Notes: a model not told the origin generated them from the letters alone. Positions 17,375-26,495 are shown, counted from the stretch's first letter. The stretch: DNA of 64,000 nt from Bacillus sp. CH140a_4T (GCF_008923725.1 NZ_WBPF01000016.1:620001-684000); one strand, 5' to 3'. Numbers and translations: made by a program.

Positions 17375-17404
17375 AAAAAAACTCGGTATGCACCGAGTTT
17401 TTTC
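17375..17404. terminator. Terminator of the M23 peptidase gene
   Basis: AAAAAACTCGGT pairs with ACCGAGTTTTTT around ATGC (17375-17403). It overlaps the end of the peptidase gene and is T-rich on both strands. Confidence 0.88.
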
Positions 17405-18675
17405 TATAATCCGATATAAGGAGATGGATCAACTGCATTTGTCTTGCCGACATTCCATTCTCCAAGGTGAAGTTCGAAGTGTAAATGTTGTCCGTATGAT
17501 TGGCCAGTGTTCCCCATAAATCCAAGTTGAGTGCCTTGTTTTACAGTTTGTCCATTTGATACAGAACGGCTACTCATATGAGCATATACTGTCGTATATG
17601 TTTTTCCGTTTATACGGTGAGATAAGTACACAACATTTCCGTAACTAGATGATAATTCTGAGCGAATAACTACGCCATCAGCAGCGGCAATAATTGGAAC
17701 AGTTCCTGAGGCTGCGATATCGATTCCTTTATGGTTATCTATAGAGCGCACGCCAAACCCAGAAGTTTTTGATCCAGCTGCTGGCTTAATAAATCCGCCA
17801 ATATTTGTATCGTGTGGTGTTGGAGCTGCTTGAGCTGTTTGAGCAGATGTAGTAGCTTGTTTACGAGCTTCTTCTGCCTTGCGAGCTTCCTCAGCTTTAC
17901 GAGCCTCTTCGGCACGCTTTTCTTCTTCAATTGCTTTTTGAACAGCTTGACGCTGGTTTTCTAAAATACCTTTGGATTCTTCTAATCCTTCAATCTCTGA
18001 ATCTACTTTTGCTACTTTCGTATGTAGATCGCTAATAAAGGTTTGCTGCTGTTGTTGGTTATTTTGTAATTCTTGCTGTTTTTGTTCTAATTTTTGCTCG
18101 GATTCTTTCAGTTGTTGCTCTTTTTTCTCAACAGCTTCTTTTTCTTTCGCCACAGCATTTTGATCAGTTGTTTGTTTTTTTACAATATCTGTATCGTTGT
18201 TTAAAATTAAACTTACAGAATACATATTATCAACAAGATCAGCGATATTTGTAGAAGTTGTTATTACCTCTGTAATAATATTTGTACGAGGTTTTTCTTG
18301 CATAGATTGTAAACGTTGCTTAATAACTTCCTGACGTGTATCTATGTTTGTTTGTAATTGTTCTATATGTTTCTTTTTCTCGGTAATTACTTGTTGTGTT
18401 TTGCTAATTTCTTTTTTTGTATCGTTTAATTCAGCTTCGTTTTTATTAATAGAAGTAGTTAAGTCATCAATTTTCTTTTGTAATTCTTGAATTTCCTTTT
18501 CTATTTGTTCTTTCTCAGCTGATTTATTTTGTAAGTCATTTTGTTTTCCTTCTAATTCAGATTGAATATTAGATAATTTATCTTGATTCGTTTCAGCGTA
18601 TACAGGTGAAAGTAGTGGAGAAACAAAAATCGTTCCTGCTGCTAAAACACTAAACGCTGCAAATTTCTTTTTCAT
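17404..18675 (-). CDS. Secreted M23 family peptidase with coiled-coil N-terminus
   Basis: A 423-residue exported cell wall hydrolase. The signal peptide MKKKFAAFSVLAAGTIFVSPLLSPVYA is followed by about 200 residues of Lys/Glu/Gln-rich coiled coil (CwlO/EnvC-like). An Ala-Glu-Arg-Lys repeat (EEARKA three times) follows. A C-terminal LytM/M23 domain carries the zinc and catalytic motifs HKGIDIA and HLHFEL. This domain cleaves peptidoglycan cross-links or stem peptides. The start at 18675 has AAAGGAGCC; an upstream in-frame ATG at 18744 would put 23 residues before the signal peptide and has no site. In this architecture the coiled coil usually restrains or localises the enzyme. Confidence 0.9.
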   Translation of the reverse strand: MKKKFAAFSVLAAGTIFVSPLLSPVYAETNQDKLSNIQSELEGKQNDLQNKSAEKEQIEKEIQELQKKIDDLTTSINKNEAELNDTKKEISKTQQVITEKKKHIEQLQTNIDTRQEVIKQRLQSMQEKPRTNIITEVITTSTNIADLVDNMYSVSLILNNDTDIVKKQTTDQNAVAKEKEAVEKKEQQLKESEQKLEQKQQELQNNQQQQQTFISDLHTKVAKVDSEIEGLEESKGILENQRQAVQKAIEEEKRAEEARKAEEARKAEEARKQATTSAQTAQAAPTPHDTNIGGFIKPAAGSKTSGFGVRSIDNHKGIDIAASGTVPIIAAADGVVIRSELSSSYGNVVYLSHRINGKTYTTVYAHMSSRSVSNGQTVKQGTQLGFMGNTGQSYGQHLHFELHLGEWNVGKTNAVDPSPYIGL

Positions 18676-19169
18676 GGTTGTCTGGCTCCTTTCCCTATGA
18701 ATGTTATATATCATAAGAAGAAGAGTGTCTATCGTTGTAACCATAATGTAAAGAAAAATTTATAAAATTGCTAAGTTTTGTCGGAATTTATCATTTTTTA
18801 ATGATAATTGTCATGTTGGATGCGCTTTTTTATTCGTTCAACAAGGATGTATTTTTTGGATTTTATTGTAAAATAAAGGAAAAAATATATTTATTTTATA
18901 TAGTAAAATAGTAGAGAGGAATCCAATAAAACACTGATAAGGAATCGTTCTCATGTGAGGTTTTCTGACATGGGTTTTGTTTTTGTCAAGAAAATTATTT
19001 GCGTTCGGGCAAACTTATTTTGTTGTCAGATTTTAAATTTTGATTTATGATTTTTAACAGGGACAAAATGTAGTGAATTGTCGAACAATATGTAATACTC
19101 TTAATTTCAAGTTTTATAGATATAGAATGAGAGGTAGAGTGACACATCGAAGAGGGGGTTACAACAAAT
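18676..19169. other. 494-base intergenic region between divergent M23 peptidase and glutamate-symporter genes
   Basis: I see no gene. It must hold both promoters, but no near-consensus pair stands out. A hairpin CTCATGT (18950-18956) / ACATGGG (18968-18974) followed by TTTTGTTTTTG on the plus strand looks like a terminator inside the leader of the symporter gene. Confidence 0.5.
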
Positions 19170-20441
19170 ATGAAAAGAATAGGACTTGCATGGCAAATAT
19201 TAATTGGTCTTGCGTTAGGTATTGCAGTTGGTGCGATTTTCTTTGATAATCCAGCTGTAGTGAAGTACTTACAACCAATTGGTGATATTTTCATCCGATT
19301 AATTAAAATGATCGTTGTACCAATTGTTGTAGCAAGTATTGTTGTTGGGGTTGCTGGTGTTGGCGATGTTAAAAAACTAGGCCGACTAGGCGGAAAAACA
19401 ATTATTTATTTTGAAATTATTACAACACTTGCAATTATTGTTGGTCTATTGATTGCTAATATTTTCCAACCAGGAAAAGGCGTAAATATGGAGCAGTTAA
19501 CAAAGACAGATATTTCGAAATATACACATACGACAGAGCAGGTACAAAGTCATTCATTTGCAGATACATTTGTAAATATTGTTCCAACGAACATTATGAA
19601 GTCATTAGCTGACGGAGATATGCTTGCTATTATCTTCTTCTCTGTATTATTTGGTTTAGGTGTCGCAGCAATTGGTGAAAGAGGAAGACCAGTTCTTCAA
19701 TTTTTCCAAGGTGTAGCTGATGCAATGTTTTACGTAACGAACCAGGTTATGAAATTTGCACCATTTGGTGTATTTGCACTAATCGGTGTTACAGTTTCTA
19801 CATTTGGTCTTGCGTCATTAATTCCATTAGGGAAATTACTAATTGTCGTCTATGGAGCAATGATCTTCTTCGTTGTAGTTGTCTTAGGACTTACAGCGAA
19901 AATATTTGGAATTAACATTTTCCAATTCTTCAAGATTTTAAAAGACGAACTGATCTTAGCTTACTCTACAGCAAGTTCAGAAACAGTTTTACCGAAAATT
20001 ATGGAGAAAATGGAGAAGTTTGGTTGTCCGAAAGCAATTACATCTTTCGTTATTCCGACAGGTTATTCATTTAACTTAGATGGATCAACTTTATATCAAG
20101 CAATTGCAGCTATTTTCTTAGCGCAAATGTACGGTATTGATTTATCTATTTCTCAACAAGTTACATTATTACTTGTATTAATGGTTACATCAAAAGGTAT
20201 TGCGGGTGTACCGGGCGTATCATTCGTTGTATTATTAGCGACACTTGGTACAGTAGGTATTCCAGCTGAAGGTTTAGCCTTCATCGCTGGTATTGACCGT
20301 ATTTTAGATATGGCTCGTACAGCAGTTAACGTTGTAGGTAACTCTTTAGCAGCTGTAGTTATGTCTAAGTGGGAAGGTCAGTATGATGCTGAAAAAGGAC
20401 AAGCTTATTTGAAAGAAATTTCTAATAAGCAAGCAGCTTAA
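19170..20441 (+). CDS. Dicarboxylate/amino acid:cation (glutamate-type) symporter
   Basis: A 423-residue membrane protein of the DAACS family (GltP/GltT/DctA), importing glutamate, aspartate or C4-dicarboxylates with protons or sodium. The re-entrant serine-rich loop AYSTASSETVLPKIMEKM is near residues 268-285. The substrate-binding TM7 region IPTGYSFNLDGSTLYQ is near 298-313, and TM8 carries RILDMARTAVNVVGNSLAA. The ATG at 19170 follows GAAGAGGGGGTTAC. The exact substrate is not resolved; related Bacillus proteins are mostly glutamate carriers. Confidence 0.88.
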   Translation: MKRIGLAWQILIGLALGIAVGAIFFDNPAVVKYLQPIGDIFIRLIKMIVVPIVVASIVVGVAGVGDVKKLGRLGGKTIIYFEIITTLAIIVGLLIANIFQPGKGVNMEQLTKTDISKYTHTTEQVQSHSFADTFVNIVPTNIMKSLADGDMLAIIFFSVLFGLGVAAIGERGRPVLQFFQGVADAMFYVTNQVMKFAPFGVFALIGVTVSTFGLASLIPLGKLLIVVYGAMIFFVVVVLGLTAKIFGINIFQFFKILKDELILAYSTASSETVLPKIMEKMEKFGCPKAITSFVIPTGYSFNLDGSTLYQAIAAIFLAQMYGIDLSISQQVTLLLVLMVTSKGIAGVPGVSFVVLLATLGTVGIPAEGLAFIAGIDRILDMARTAVNVVGNSLAAVVMSKWEGQYDAEKGQAYLKEISNKQAA

Positions 20442-20454
20442 TTATAATTTGAAC

Positions 20455-20486
20455 AAGCTCTCACATAATATGTGGGGGCTTTTCTA
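20455..20486 (+). terminator. Terminator of the glutamate-type symporter gene
   Basis: AAGCTCTCACATA pairs with TATGTGGGGGCTT (with G-U pairs), followed by TTTC. Confidence 0.8.
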
Positions 20487-20507
20487 TATAGAAGGGGAGT
20501 GGACGTA

Positions 20508-21026
20508 ATGAAACGCAAATATGGTGACGGTTCTTCGTGGAAGCGACTAATAGAGAAGGATTATACGGTTAAGCGAGTAGAAGAAGGAATGCTAGGAATA
20601 CTGGAAATAAAAAAAGTTAGAGAGCCTAGTTGTAAAGAATATGATGGTAAAGAACTTTGTATTGCAGGGAATCAATATACGTGGATTCAATATTTCATAA
20701 AAGGGAAAAACTTTGCGATTACAGCTATGTTAGATGATCAGAAAAAATTAGTGCAATATTACATCGATGTGGCAAAAGAATATAAAATTGACGACCATGG
20801 ATTACCGTATTTTGATGATTTATATTTAGATGTAGTATTATTACCGAACGGTAAGGTGTATGTACTAGATGAAGATGAGCTAGAGGATGCTTATAAAAGT
20901 GGCAATGTTACAAAAGAAGAGTATGAGTTAGCTTGGTACACCACGAAATGGATAATAGATGCAATAAAAAATAGTGAATTTTATTGGATTTCAATATTGG
21001 AAGAAGAGATCAAAAAGTTAAAATGA
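20508..21026 (+). CDS. DUF402 domain protein (nucleoside phosphatase-like)
   Basis: A 172-residue cytosolic protein. The C-terminal half FDDLYLDVVLLPNGKVYVLDEDELEDAYKSG and KEEYELAWYTT matches the DUF402 fold, with clustered acidic residues for metal binding, as in nucleoside tri/diphosphatases (B. subtilis YgaC type) and FomD. The start ATG at 20508 follows GAAGGGGAGTGG; an earlier in-frame ATG at 20472 lies in the upstream terminator and is unlikely. No neighbour suggests a specific substrate. Confidence 0.72.
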   Translation: MKRKYGDGSSWKRLIEKDYTVKRVEEGMLGILEIKKVREPSCKEYDGKELCIAGNQYTWIQYFIKGKNFAITAMLDDQKKLVQYYIDVAKEYKIDDHGLPYFDDLYLDVVLLPNGKVYVLDEDELEDAYKSGNVTKEEYELAWYTTKWIIDAIKNSEFYWISILEEEIKKLK

Positions 21027-21079
21027 TTGTTGTATTCAATTTTTTGCATAATTACCAAAAAAATCTATACAAAAAATAA

Positions 21080-21108
21080 TTGACTTTTGTTTTGTAAGCG
21101 AGTAAAGT
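21080..21108 (+). promoter_or_regulatory. Promoter of the second S-box transcript
   Basis: TTGACT (21080-21085), 17-base spacer, TAAAGT (21103-21108), 37 bases before the riboswitch. Confidence 0.7.
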
Positions 21109-21145
21109 TAGGGAAGAAATTATTATTAAAAAATAAATATGAAAC

Positions 21146-21253
21146 CTTCTTATAAAGAGAGGCGGAGGGACTGGCCCTACGATGCCTCGGCAGCGGACTC
21201 GATTTCAGAGTGCTGTGCCAAATCCAGCAAGCATGTGCTTGAAAGATGAGAAG
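21146..21253 (+). promoter_or_regulatory. SAM-I riboswitch (S-box) of the NhaC-family transporter
   Basis: P1 pairs CTTCTTAT (21146-21153) with ATGAGAAG (21246-21253). Internal S-box blocks are AGAGAGGCGGAGGGACTGGCCC, GATGCCTCGGCAGC and GTGCCAAATCCAGC. The 3' P1 strand (GAGAAG) can alternatively pair with the terminator sequence, the usual S-box switch. Confidence 0.93.
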
Positions 21254-21273
21254 AGCGTTTCTTATACATGTAT

Positions 21274-21306
21274 AAGACCTCTTCTCATTGGAAGAGGTCT
21301 TTTGTT
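21274..21306 (+). terminator. S-box-controlled terminator
   Basis: AGACCTCTTC (21275-21284) pairs perfectly with GAAGAGGTCT (21291-21300), then TTTTG. SAM-bound OFF state for the transporter gene. Confidence 0.88.
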
Positions 21307-21346
21307 ATTTATTAGAAAAAGGTTGAAACTAGGGAGAGATGGTACT

Positions 21347-22663
21347 TTGAAAGAAACGAGAGGAAATGGTTTGGCTTTATTACCACTTGGGATATTTTTG
21401 GCGCTATTTATTGGTTCTGGAATTATTACAGGTGATTTCTATAAATTGCCGATACTTGTAGCAATTTCAATTGCTGTAGGAGTCGCTTTAGCAATGAATC
21501 GTAAAGAAAGTTTTAATGTAAAAGTAGAACGATTTGCTAAAGGTGCAGGGAACCCAGATATTATGATTATGGTTCTGATTTTTGTACTGGCAGGAGCGTT
21601 TTCTGAAACAGCAAAAGGGATGGGCGGCGTTGATTCTACAGTTAACTTAGCGTTATCCATTTTACCGCAAGGGTTTATCGTAGCTGGAATTTTTGTTATC
21701 GGGGCATTTATTTCATTAGCGATGGGAACTTCAATGGGAACAATAGCTGCATTAGCACCAATTGCTGTAGGGATTAGTGGGCAAACTGATATCTCCATTG
21801 CACTTACGATGGCTACTGTTGTTGGTGGAGCAATGTTTGGTGATAATTTATCATTTATTTCAGATACAACAATTGCAGCTGTACGCTCACAAGGAACAGA
21901 AATGAAAGATAAGTTTAAAACGAACTTTTTAATTGTATTACCAGCGGCTATTATTACAATTGTACTGTTAGTAATACTTACTTTAGGAAGCGATACGCAA
22001 GTTAAAGCGCATAGCTTTGACTGGATAAAGATTTTACCGTATGCAGGAGTACTTATTACAGCATTGCTTGGCTGGAATGTACTTATTGTGTTAACTGGTG
22101 GAACTGTACTATCTGGCGTTATCGGTCTTTTTGATGGCAGTTACACGTTAGAGAGTTTCTTTAAAAGTGTAACGACTGGAATGGGCGGTATGATGGAGTT
22201 AGTATTACTTGCTATTTTAATTGGCGGTATGGTCGAACTGATTCAATATAATGGTGGCATTCAATATTTAATGAATCTTTTAACACGTAATATTCGTTCT
22301 AAAAAAGGAGCAGAGTTTGGTATTGCTGGTTTAGTAGGTATGACGAATATGTGTACAGCGAATAATACGATTTCTATTATCTTTACAGGTCCACTTGCGA
22401 AAAACATTGCAAATCAGTATGAAATTGATCCACGTAAATCAGCGAGTGTATTAGATCTTTTCTCATGTTGTGTGCAAGGATTAATACCGTACGGCGCACA
22501 AATGTTAACAGCAGCAGGGTTTGCGGCGTTATCTCCGATTGAATTGCTACCATATGCGTTTTATCCGATCTTAGTTGGAGTATGTGGAATCATTTCTATA
22601 TTAATTGGTTTCCCGAGGTTTTCTAAAGTAGCGGGAAAGAAAGAGTATCACAAAACAGCATAA
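21347..22663 (+). CDS. metT: NhaC-family sodium/proton antiporter-like carrier, probable methionine transporter
   Basis: A 438-residue polytopic membrane protein of the NhaC superfamily, with about eleven hydrophobic segments and conserved-looking SLAMGTSMGTIAALAP, FGDNLSFISDTTIAA and NNTISIIFTGPLA blocks. The S-box directly upstream ties expression to SAM/methionine starvation. NhaC-like proteins under S-boxes have been proposed as methionine transporters (MetT) in comparative genomics work. The start chosen is TTG at 21347 after AGGGAGAGATGG; the open frame extends upstream through the riboswitch and terminator, which cannot be coding. Transport of methionine is inference, not shown by sequence. 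Confidence 0.75.
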   Translation: MKETRGNGLALLPLGIFLALFIGSGIITGDFYKLPILVAISIAVGVALAMNRKESFNVKVERFAKGAGNPDIMIMVLIFVLAGAFSETAKGMGGVDSTVNLALSILPQGFIVAGIFVIGAFISLAMGTSMGTIAALAPIAVGISGQTDISIALTMATVVGGAMFGDNLSFISDTTIAAVRSQGTEMKDKFKTNFLIVLPAAIITIVLLVILTLGSDTQVKAHSFDWIKILPYAGVLITALLGWNVLIVLTGGTVLSGVIGLFDGSYTLESFFKSVTTGMGGMMELVLLAILIGGMVELIQYNGGIQYLMNLLTRNIRSKKGAEFGIAGLVGMTNMCTANNTISIIFTGPLAKNIANQYEIDPRKSASVLDLFSCCVQGLIPYGAQMLTAAGFAALSPIELLPYAFYPILVGVCGIISILIGFPRFSKVAGKKEYHKTA

Positions 22664-22691
22664 TGAAAAATGAAATTTATGAATTGAAACG

Positions 22692-22729
22692 AAAGCCGTA
22701 CAGAGAATGTTCTCTGTACGGCTTTTTAT
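22692..22729 (+). terminator. Terminator of the NhaC-family gene
   Basis: AAGCCGTACAGAGAA pairs with TCTGTACGGCTT (22692-22725), then TTTT. Confidence 0.9.
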
Positions 22730-22789
22730 GTGCGCTAAAAGAGTGAATGATGCGATGCTACCGCATGTTTTTACAAAAGGCTGAATGCA

Positions 22790-22809
22790 ACTCAGTCTTA
22801 AGTCTGAGT
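22790..22809 (+). promoter_or_regulatory. Probable LiaR operator (palindrome)
   Basis: ACTCAGTCTTAAGTCTGAGT is a 20-base palindrome with only the paired positions 7 and 14 unmatched. It lies 84 bases before the first gene of the Lia-like operon. LiaR/VraR-type LuxR-family regulators bind such two-fold symmetric sites upstream of their own operons. A second CTTAAG occurs at 22821-22826. Confidence 0.65.
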
Positions 22810-22892
22810 CGAAAACGGTTCTTAAGCTCGTTATGGAAAAAAGAAAAAATAGTTAAGATAAGAGTATCAAATCGAAGGGAGGCAAGCACAAG

Positions 22893-23249
22893 ATGAAACA
22901 ATTTCTAGCGTTTATCGCGGCTGGTATTTTAGCTTTAATTGCTCTTGGCAGTCTTGCTGGTATTATAGGATTCGCAATTGGAGCAGGAGTTGTGTACTGG
23001 AGCTATAAATCATTTGTGCGAGCACAATCATTTTTTGGAAAGTTAGCTTGGGGTATTGTTGGTTTGATCGGCTTGTCCATCGCCCTTTCTCATTCCCCAG
23101 CACTAATCGGTATCGCAGCAGTAGTAGTTTTATACTACGGATACCGTGAGTGGAAAAAAGAAAAAAATGTAGTTGTTGATTCTGCATCAGAAAGTTCTAA
23201 ACCATATAGCAACTTTGAAGATGAGTGGAACAAGTTAATGAAAAACTAA
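22893..23249 (+). CDS. LiaI-like small membrane protein
   Basis: A 118-residue protein with three hydrophobic helices (residues 5-38, 49-63 and 70-84) and a charged cytosolic tail ending FEDEWNKLMKN. It is the first gene of an operon with a PspA/LiaH homologue and a LiaFSR-like cassette, the same position as liaI in B. subtilis, where LiaI is a membrane anchor for LiaH. Sequence identity to B. subtilis LiaI is not evident by eye; the name rests on position and topology. AGGGAGGCAAGCACAAG precedes the ATG. Confidence 0.65.
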   Translation: MKQFLAFIAAGILALIALGSLAGIIGFAIGAGVVYWSYKSFVRAQSFFGKLAWGIVGLIGLSIALSHSPALIGIAAVVVLYYGYREWKKEKNVVVDSASESSKPYSNFEDEWNKLMKN

Positions 23250-23300
23250 TAAAAAATTAATAAAAATCAAATTTATAAAGTAGAAGAGAGGAAGATTATA

Positions 23301-23963
23301 ATGAAACAATCTTTATTCGGACGTGTACGCGATGCAATTTTAGCAGATTTTCATAATGTGTTAGATGAGAAAGAAAGAAAAAATCCAATTGCTATGTTAA
23401 ACCAATATTTACGCGATAGTGAGCGTGAAACAACAAAAATTGAGAAGTTAATTCAGCGTCATAAAACATTAAAATCTAATTTCGCTCGTGAGCTTGAGCA
23501 AGCACGTTATTTCGTTAATAAAAGATCAAAACAGGCTATCATCGCTCAAGAAGCAGGCGAATTACAGTTACACGAACGTGCATTAGAAGAAGTAGCTTAT
23601 TATGAAGGGCAAGTAACTCGATTAGAAGAAATGTATGCAGGTGTTGTAGAGCAAATCGATGAGTTAGAGCGTCGTCTCTCTGAAATGAAAAACAAATTAA
23701 AAGAAATGCACGCAAAGCGCATGGAACTAATGGCACGTGAAAATATGGCACATGCAAATCGTCGTATGAATACAGCGATGCATAAAATGGATGAAAACAA
23801 TCCGTTCTTACGCTTTGAAGAAATTGAAGATCATATTCGTGACTTAGAAACTCGTATGAATGAGGAGCATGAGCGTGATACATTTGATATGAAAATTGCA
23901 AAGCTGGAGCGCGAAATGAAAGAAAAGAATGATGTATCGTTAACGAAAGAGTTAACAAAATAA
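23301..23963 (+). CDS. liaH: PspA/IM30 family protein (LiaH-like)
   Basis: A 220-residue almost wholly alpha-helical, coiled-coil protein with the PspA_IM30 features: amphipathic N-terminus MKQSLFGRVRDAILADFHNVLD, then heptad-rich helices through about residue 215. PspA-family proteins form large oligomers at the inner face of a damaged membrane. It is the second gene of the Lia-like operon, so it should be the main induced effector of the LiaSR-like system. AGAAGAGAGGAAG precedes the ATG. Confidence 0.87.
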   Translation: MKQSLFGRVRDAILADFHNVLDEKERKNPIAMLNQYLRDSERETTKIEKLIQRHKTLKSNFARELEQARYFVNKRSKQAIIAQEAGELQLHERALEEVAYYEGQVTRLEEMYAGVVEQIDELERRLSEMKNKLKEMHAKRMELMARENMAHANRRMNTAMHKMDENNPFLRFEEIEDHIRDLETRMNEEHERDTFDMKIAKLEREMKEKNDVSLTKELTK

Positions 23964-24069
23964 TAGTAGTATATTATAAAACAGGCTTATGATATAGTGA
24001 TAGGAGAAAAGGTGTTGGAAAGCAATGCCTTTTCTTCTATGTATATGTAACAAGAAGGGGGGAGCTGAA

Positions 24070-24810
24070 ATGAAGAAACAATTTTCAAAAACACAATTAA
24101 TGGGGATGCTCCTCATCATATTTGGATTCGGTCTTTTTCTTGATATGATACTTGGACATTTTGAACCAGGTGGTCTCATTTTTGCATTTATTATGCTTAT
24201 GTTTGGAAGGCATTATCGTAAGAAGAATCGTTATGTAAGGGGAAATGTCTTTTTATTTGTTGGTGGTATCGTATTTTTATTCTTCTTATTTTCATCAGCA
24301 GCATTTGTTCTTGTCGTATTTGCTTGTTTAGCTTTAATTGGTTATCAACTGATTCAACAAGGACATCAGCAAAAAGCAATGAAGGTTGAAATTAAAGAAA
24401 AAGGGATTATAGACGAAGAGAAGCAAATATATCGTACAGAACCGTATTTAAAAAATATGTTTGTAGGGAATATACGAATGATGGATCATATTTATGAACT
24501 TGAGGATATTAATGTTCAATATGGTGCTTGTGATGTGGAAATAGATTTAACAACTGCTATGATCCCAGAAGGGGAGACGGTAATTGTTATTCGCGGTGTC
24601 GTTGGTAATATTCGTTTATATGTGCCATATGATATTGAACTGTCTTTAAATCATTCTGTTATTGTCGGACGTGTGCTTCTGCCAGGTCATGAAGAAACAG
24701 GATTTAACCGCAATGTTACATTTAGAACAGAGCAGTATAAAGAGGCTCCTCGTCGTATTAAAATTATTTCTTCGCTTGTCGTAGGCGATACGGAAGTGAG
24801 GAAAGTATAA
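24070..24810 (+). CDS. liaF: LiaF-like membrane inhibitor of the sensor kinase
   Basis: A 246-residue protein with about four N-terminal transmembrane segments (residues 9-105) and a soluble C-terminal domain with the repeating beta pattern of the LiaF/YvqF family (VQYGACDVEIDLTTAMIPEGETVIVIRGVVGNIRLYVPYDIELS). LiaF is the negative regulator of LiaS in B. subtilis. The start ATG at 24070 follows GAAGGGGGGAGCTG. Its stop and the next start share one base (TAATG), indicating tight coupling with the kinase gene. Confidence 0.85.
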   Translation: MKKQFSKTQLMGMLLIIFGFGLFLDMILGHFEPGGLIFAFIMLMFGRHYRKKNRYVRGNVFLFVGGIVFLFFLFSSAAFVLVVFACLALIGYQLIQQGHQQKAMKVEIKEKGIIDEEKQIYRTEPYLKNMFVGNIRMMDHIYELEDINVQYGACDVEIDLTTAMIPEGETVIVIRGVVGNIRLYVPYDIELSLNHSVIVGRVLLPGHEETGFNRNVTFRTEQYKEAPRRIKIISSLVVGDTEVRKV

Positions 24811-25865
24811 TGAAAAAACAAAAAAATATTTCGTGGATGTATATTCGTTATTCTATGTTGTCCTCTGTTAGTATCGCACTTATTTGTACAATTGTATATG
24901 TATGGAAAAGTGAGCAACAAGTGTATGATTTATTATGGAAGGAATCCATCGCTTCTGTTCCAATTGGCTTGTTTATTATGACTACAAGTTTACTTATCGG
25001 GGGAATTGTAGGATATGCAATCGGTTATTATATAGAGCAGCGTATACAAGGATTAAATACTTTTCTATTTGAAGTAGAGCGAGGGAATTTTCCGAGCGAT
25101 GTTTCGTTTACTGCAGATGATGAATTTCATGAAGTGGAACGAAAAGTAATCGTTCTGGCTCGTCGATTAGAGGAGCAAGCTGGACTCTTTCAAAAAGTAA
25201 CGAATGAACGAGCTCATTGGAATGAAGAGATGAGACAAGAAGCGATTTCCCAGGAAAGGCATCGGTTAGCGAGGGAGCTGCATGATTCTGTAAGTCAGCA
25301 GCTTTTTGCAATGTCGATGATGATGTCGGCTATTAATGAACAAGTAGCTGAAATTCCAGAAATGACGAAAAAACAGTTGCAGCTCGTTGAAAATATGGTT
25401 GTAAATGCACAGTCAGAAATGAGAGCATTGCTTCTTCATTTACGCCCGGTGCAGTTAGAAGGTAAGAAACTAACAGAGGGTATAGAAGAGTTATTAACAG
25501 AACTGTCTAGAAAGCAACATATGAAAATTGAATGGTTAATTGAGCCAATAGAATTGAAAAAAGGTGTAGAAGATCATTTATTCCGCATTGTACAAGAGGC
25601 GCTGTCTAATACTTTACGGCATGCGAAGGCAAAGAAAACGGAAGTGCGTCTTCGAAAAATTGATCAATATGCAATTCTAAAAATTATTGATGATGGCGTT
25701 GGATTTGAAGTTGGAGTTAATAAAGCTGGTTCATATGGTCTAAGATCCATGCAAGAGCGTGTTCATGAAATTGGTGGGACATTAAAAGTGCTTAGTTTTC
25801 CGGCTAAAGGTACGCAAATAGAAGTGAAAGTACCGATTATGATTGAGAAAGGGGGAGAATCATGA
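24810..25865 (+). CDS. liaS: LiaS-like sensor histidine kinase
   Basis: A 351-residue membrane kinase of the NarL/HisKA_3 group. Two transmembrane helices (about 13-33 and 51-74) flank a very short extracellular loop, the intramembrane-sensing layout of LiaS/VraS. A HAMP-like linker follows, then the phosphoacceptor His158 in [12 protein letters not shown]. The HATPase domain has [18 protein letters not shown] and [12 protein letters not shown]. It is coupled to liaF upstream and overlaps liaR by 4 bases. It probably responds to cell-wall antibiotics via LiaF release. Confidence 0.9.
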   Translation: MKKQKNISWMYIRYSMLSSVSIALICTIVYVWKSEQQVYDLLWKESIASVPIGLFIMTTSLLIGGIVGYAIGYYIEQRIQGLNTFLFEVERGNFPSDVSFTADDEFHEVERKVIVLARRLEEQAGLFQKVTNERAHWNEEMRQEAISQERHRLARELHDSVSQQLFAMSMMMSAINEQVAEIPEMTKKQLQLVENMVVNAQSEMRALLLHLRPVQLEGKKLTEGIEELLTELSRKQHMKIEWLIEPIELKKGVEDHLFRIVQEALSNTLRHAKAKKTEVRLRKIDQYAILKIIDDGVGFEVGVNKAGSYGLRSMQERVHEIGGTLKVLSFPAKGTQIEVKVPIMIEKGGES

Positions 25866-26494
25866 TAAAAGTATTACTAGTGGATGATCATGAAATGGTT
25901 CGGATGGGTGTATCAGCATATTTATCAACGCAGCCAGATATTGAAGTAGTTGGAGAAGCTGAAAATGGAAGAAAAGGTGCAGAGTTAGCTTTGCAATTAA
26001 GACCGGATATTATTTTGATGGACCTTGTCATGGATGAAATGGATGGGGTTGAAGCAACACGTGCAATTATTCAGGAATGGCCAGAAGCAAAAATTGTAGT
26101 TGTAACGAGCTTTTTAGATGATGAGAAATTGTATCCTGTTATTGAGGCGGGAGCGACAAGTTATTTATTAAAAACTTCAAGAGCGAGTGATATAGCAGAT
26201 GCTGTACGAGCTACTTATGATGGAGAAACGGTATTAGAACCAAAAGTTACTGGTAAAATGATGTCACGTATGCGTCAGAAGAAAGAACAACCTTTGCATG
26301 AGGACTTAACAGAAAGAGAGTCAGAAATTTTGTTATTAATTGCAGAGGGGAAAAGTAATCAAGAGATTGCAGATGAACTGTTTATTGCCCTCAAAACAGT
26401 AAAGACACATGTGAGTAATATATTAAATAAATTAAATGTAAGTGATCGTACGCAGGCGGTTATTTATGCGTTTAGACATCAATTGACGAAATGA
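25862..26494 (+). CDS. liaR: LiaR-like response regulator, LuxR family
   Basis: A 210-residue regulator: receiver domain with phospho-acceptor Asp54 ([12 protein letters not shown]), conserved VVVTSF and K near 105, then a LuxR-type helix-turn-helix ([40 protein letters not shown]). The ATGA overlap with the kinase gene shows that they form a pair. It probably binds the palindrome at 22790-22809 and autoregulates the operon. A hairpin repeat follows directly after its stop. Confidence 0.92.
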   Translation: MIKVLLVDDHEMVRMGVSAYLSTQPDIEVVGEAENGRKGAELALQLRPDIILMDLVMDEMDGVEATRAIIQEWPEAKIVVVTSFLDDEKLYPVIEAGATSYLLKTSRASDIADAVRATYDGETVLEPKVTGKMMSRMRQKKEQPLHEDLTERESEILLLIAEGKSNQEIADELFIALKTVKTHVSNILNKLNVSDRTQAVIYAFRHQLTK

Positions 26495-26495
26495 T

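Noticed and set aside
17860..17930. Short tandem DNA repeat in the M23 peptidase gene as a CRISPR or mobile repeat
   Set aside because: It encodes a coiled-coil EEARKA repeat in frame; similar codon-level repeats occur in the PBP tail. No CRISPR-like spacing.
18802..18813. Fur- or MntR-like palindrome TGATAATTGTCA upstream of the M23 peptidase gene
   Set aside because: Only one half matches the Fur consensus, and neither divergent gene is an expected iron or manganese gene.
21182..21346. N-terminal extension of the NhaC-family protein from the ATG at 21182
   Set aside because: The stretch is the S-box riboswitch and its terminator; the TTG at 21347 has the only good ribosome binding site and the protein family starts there.
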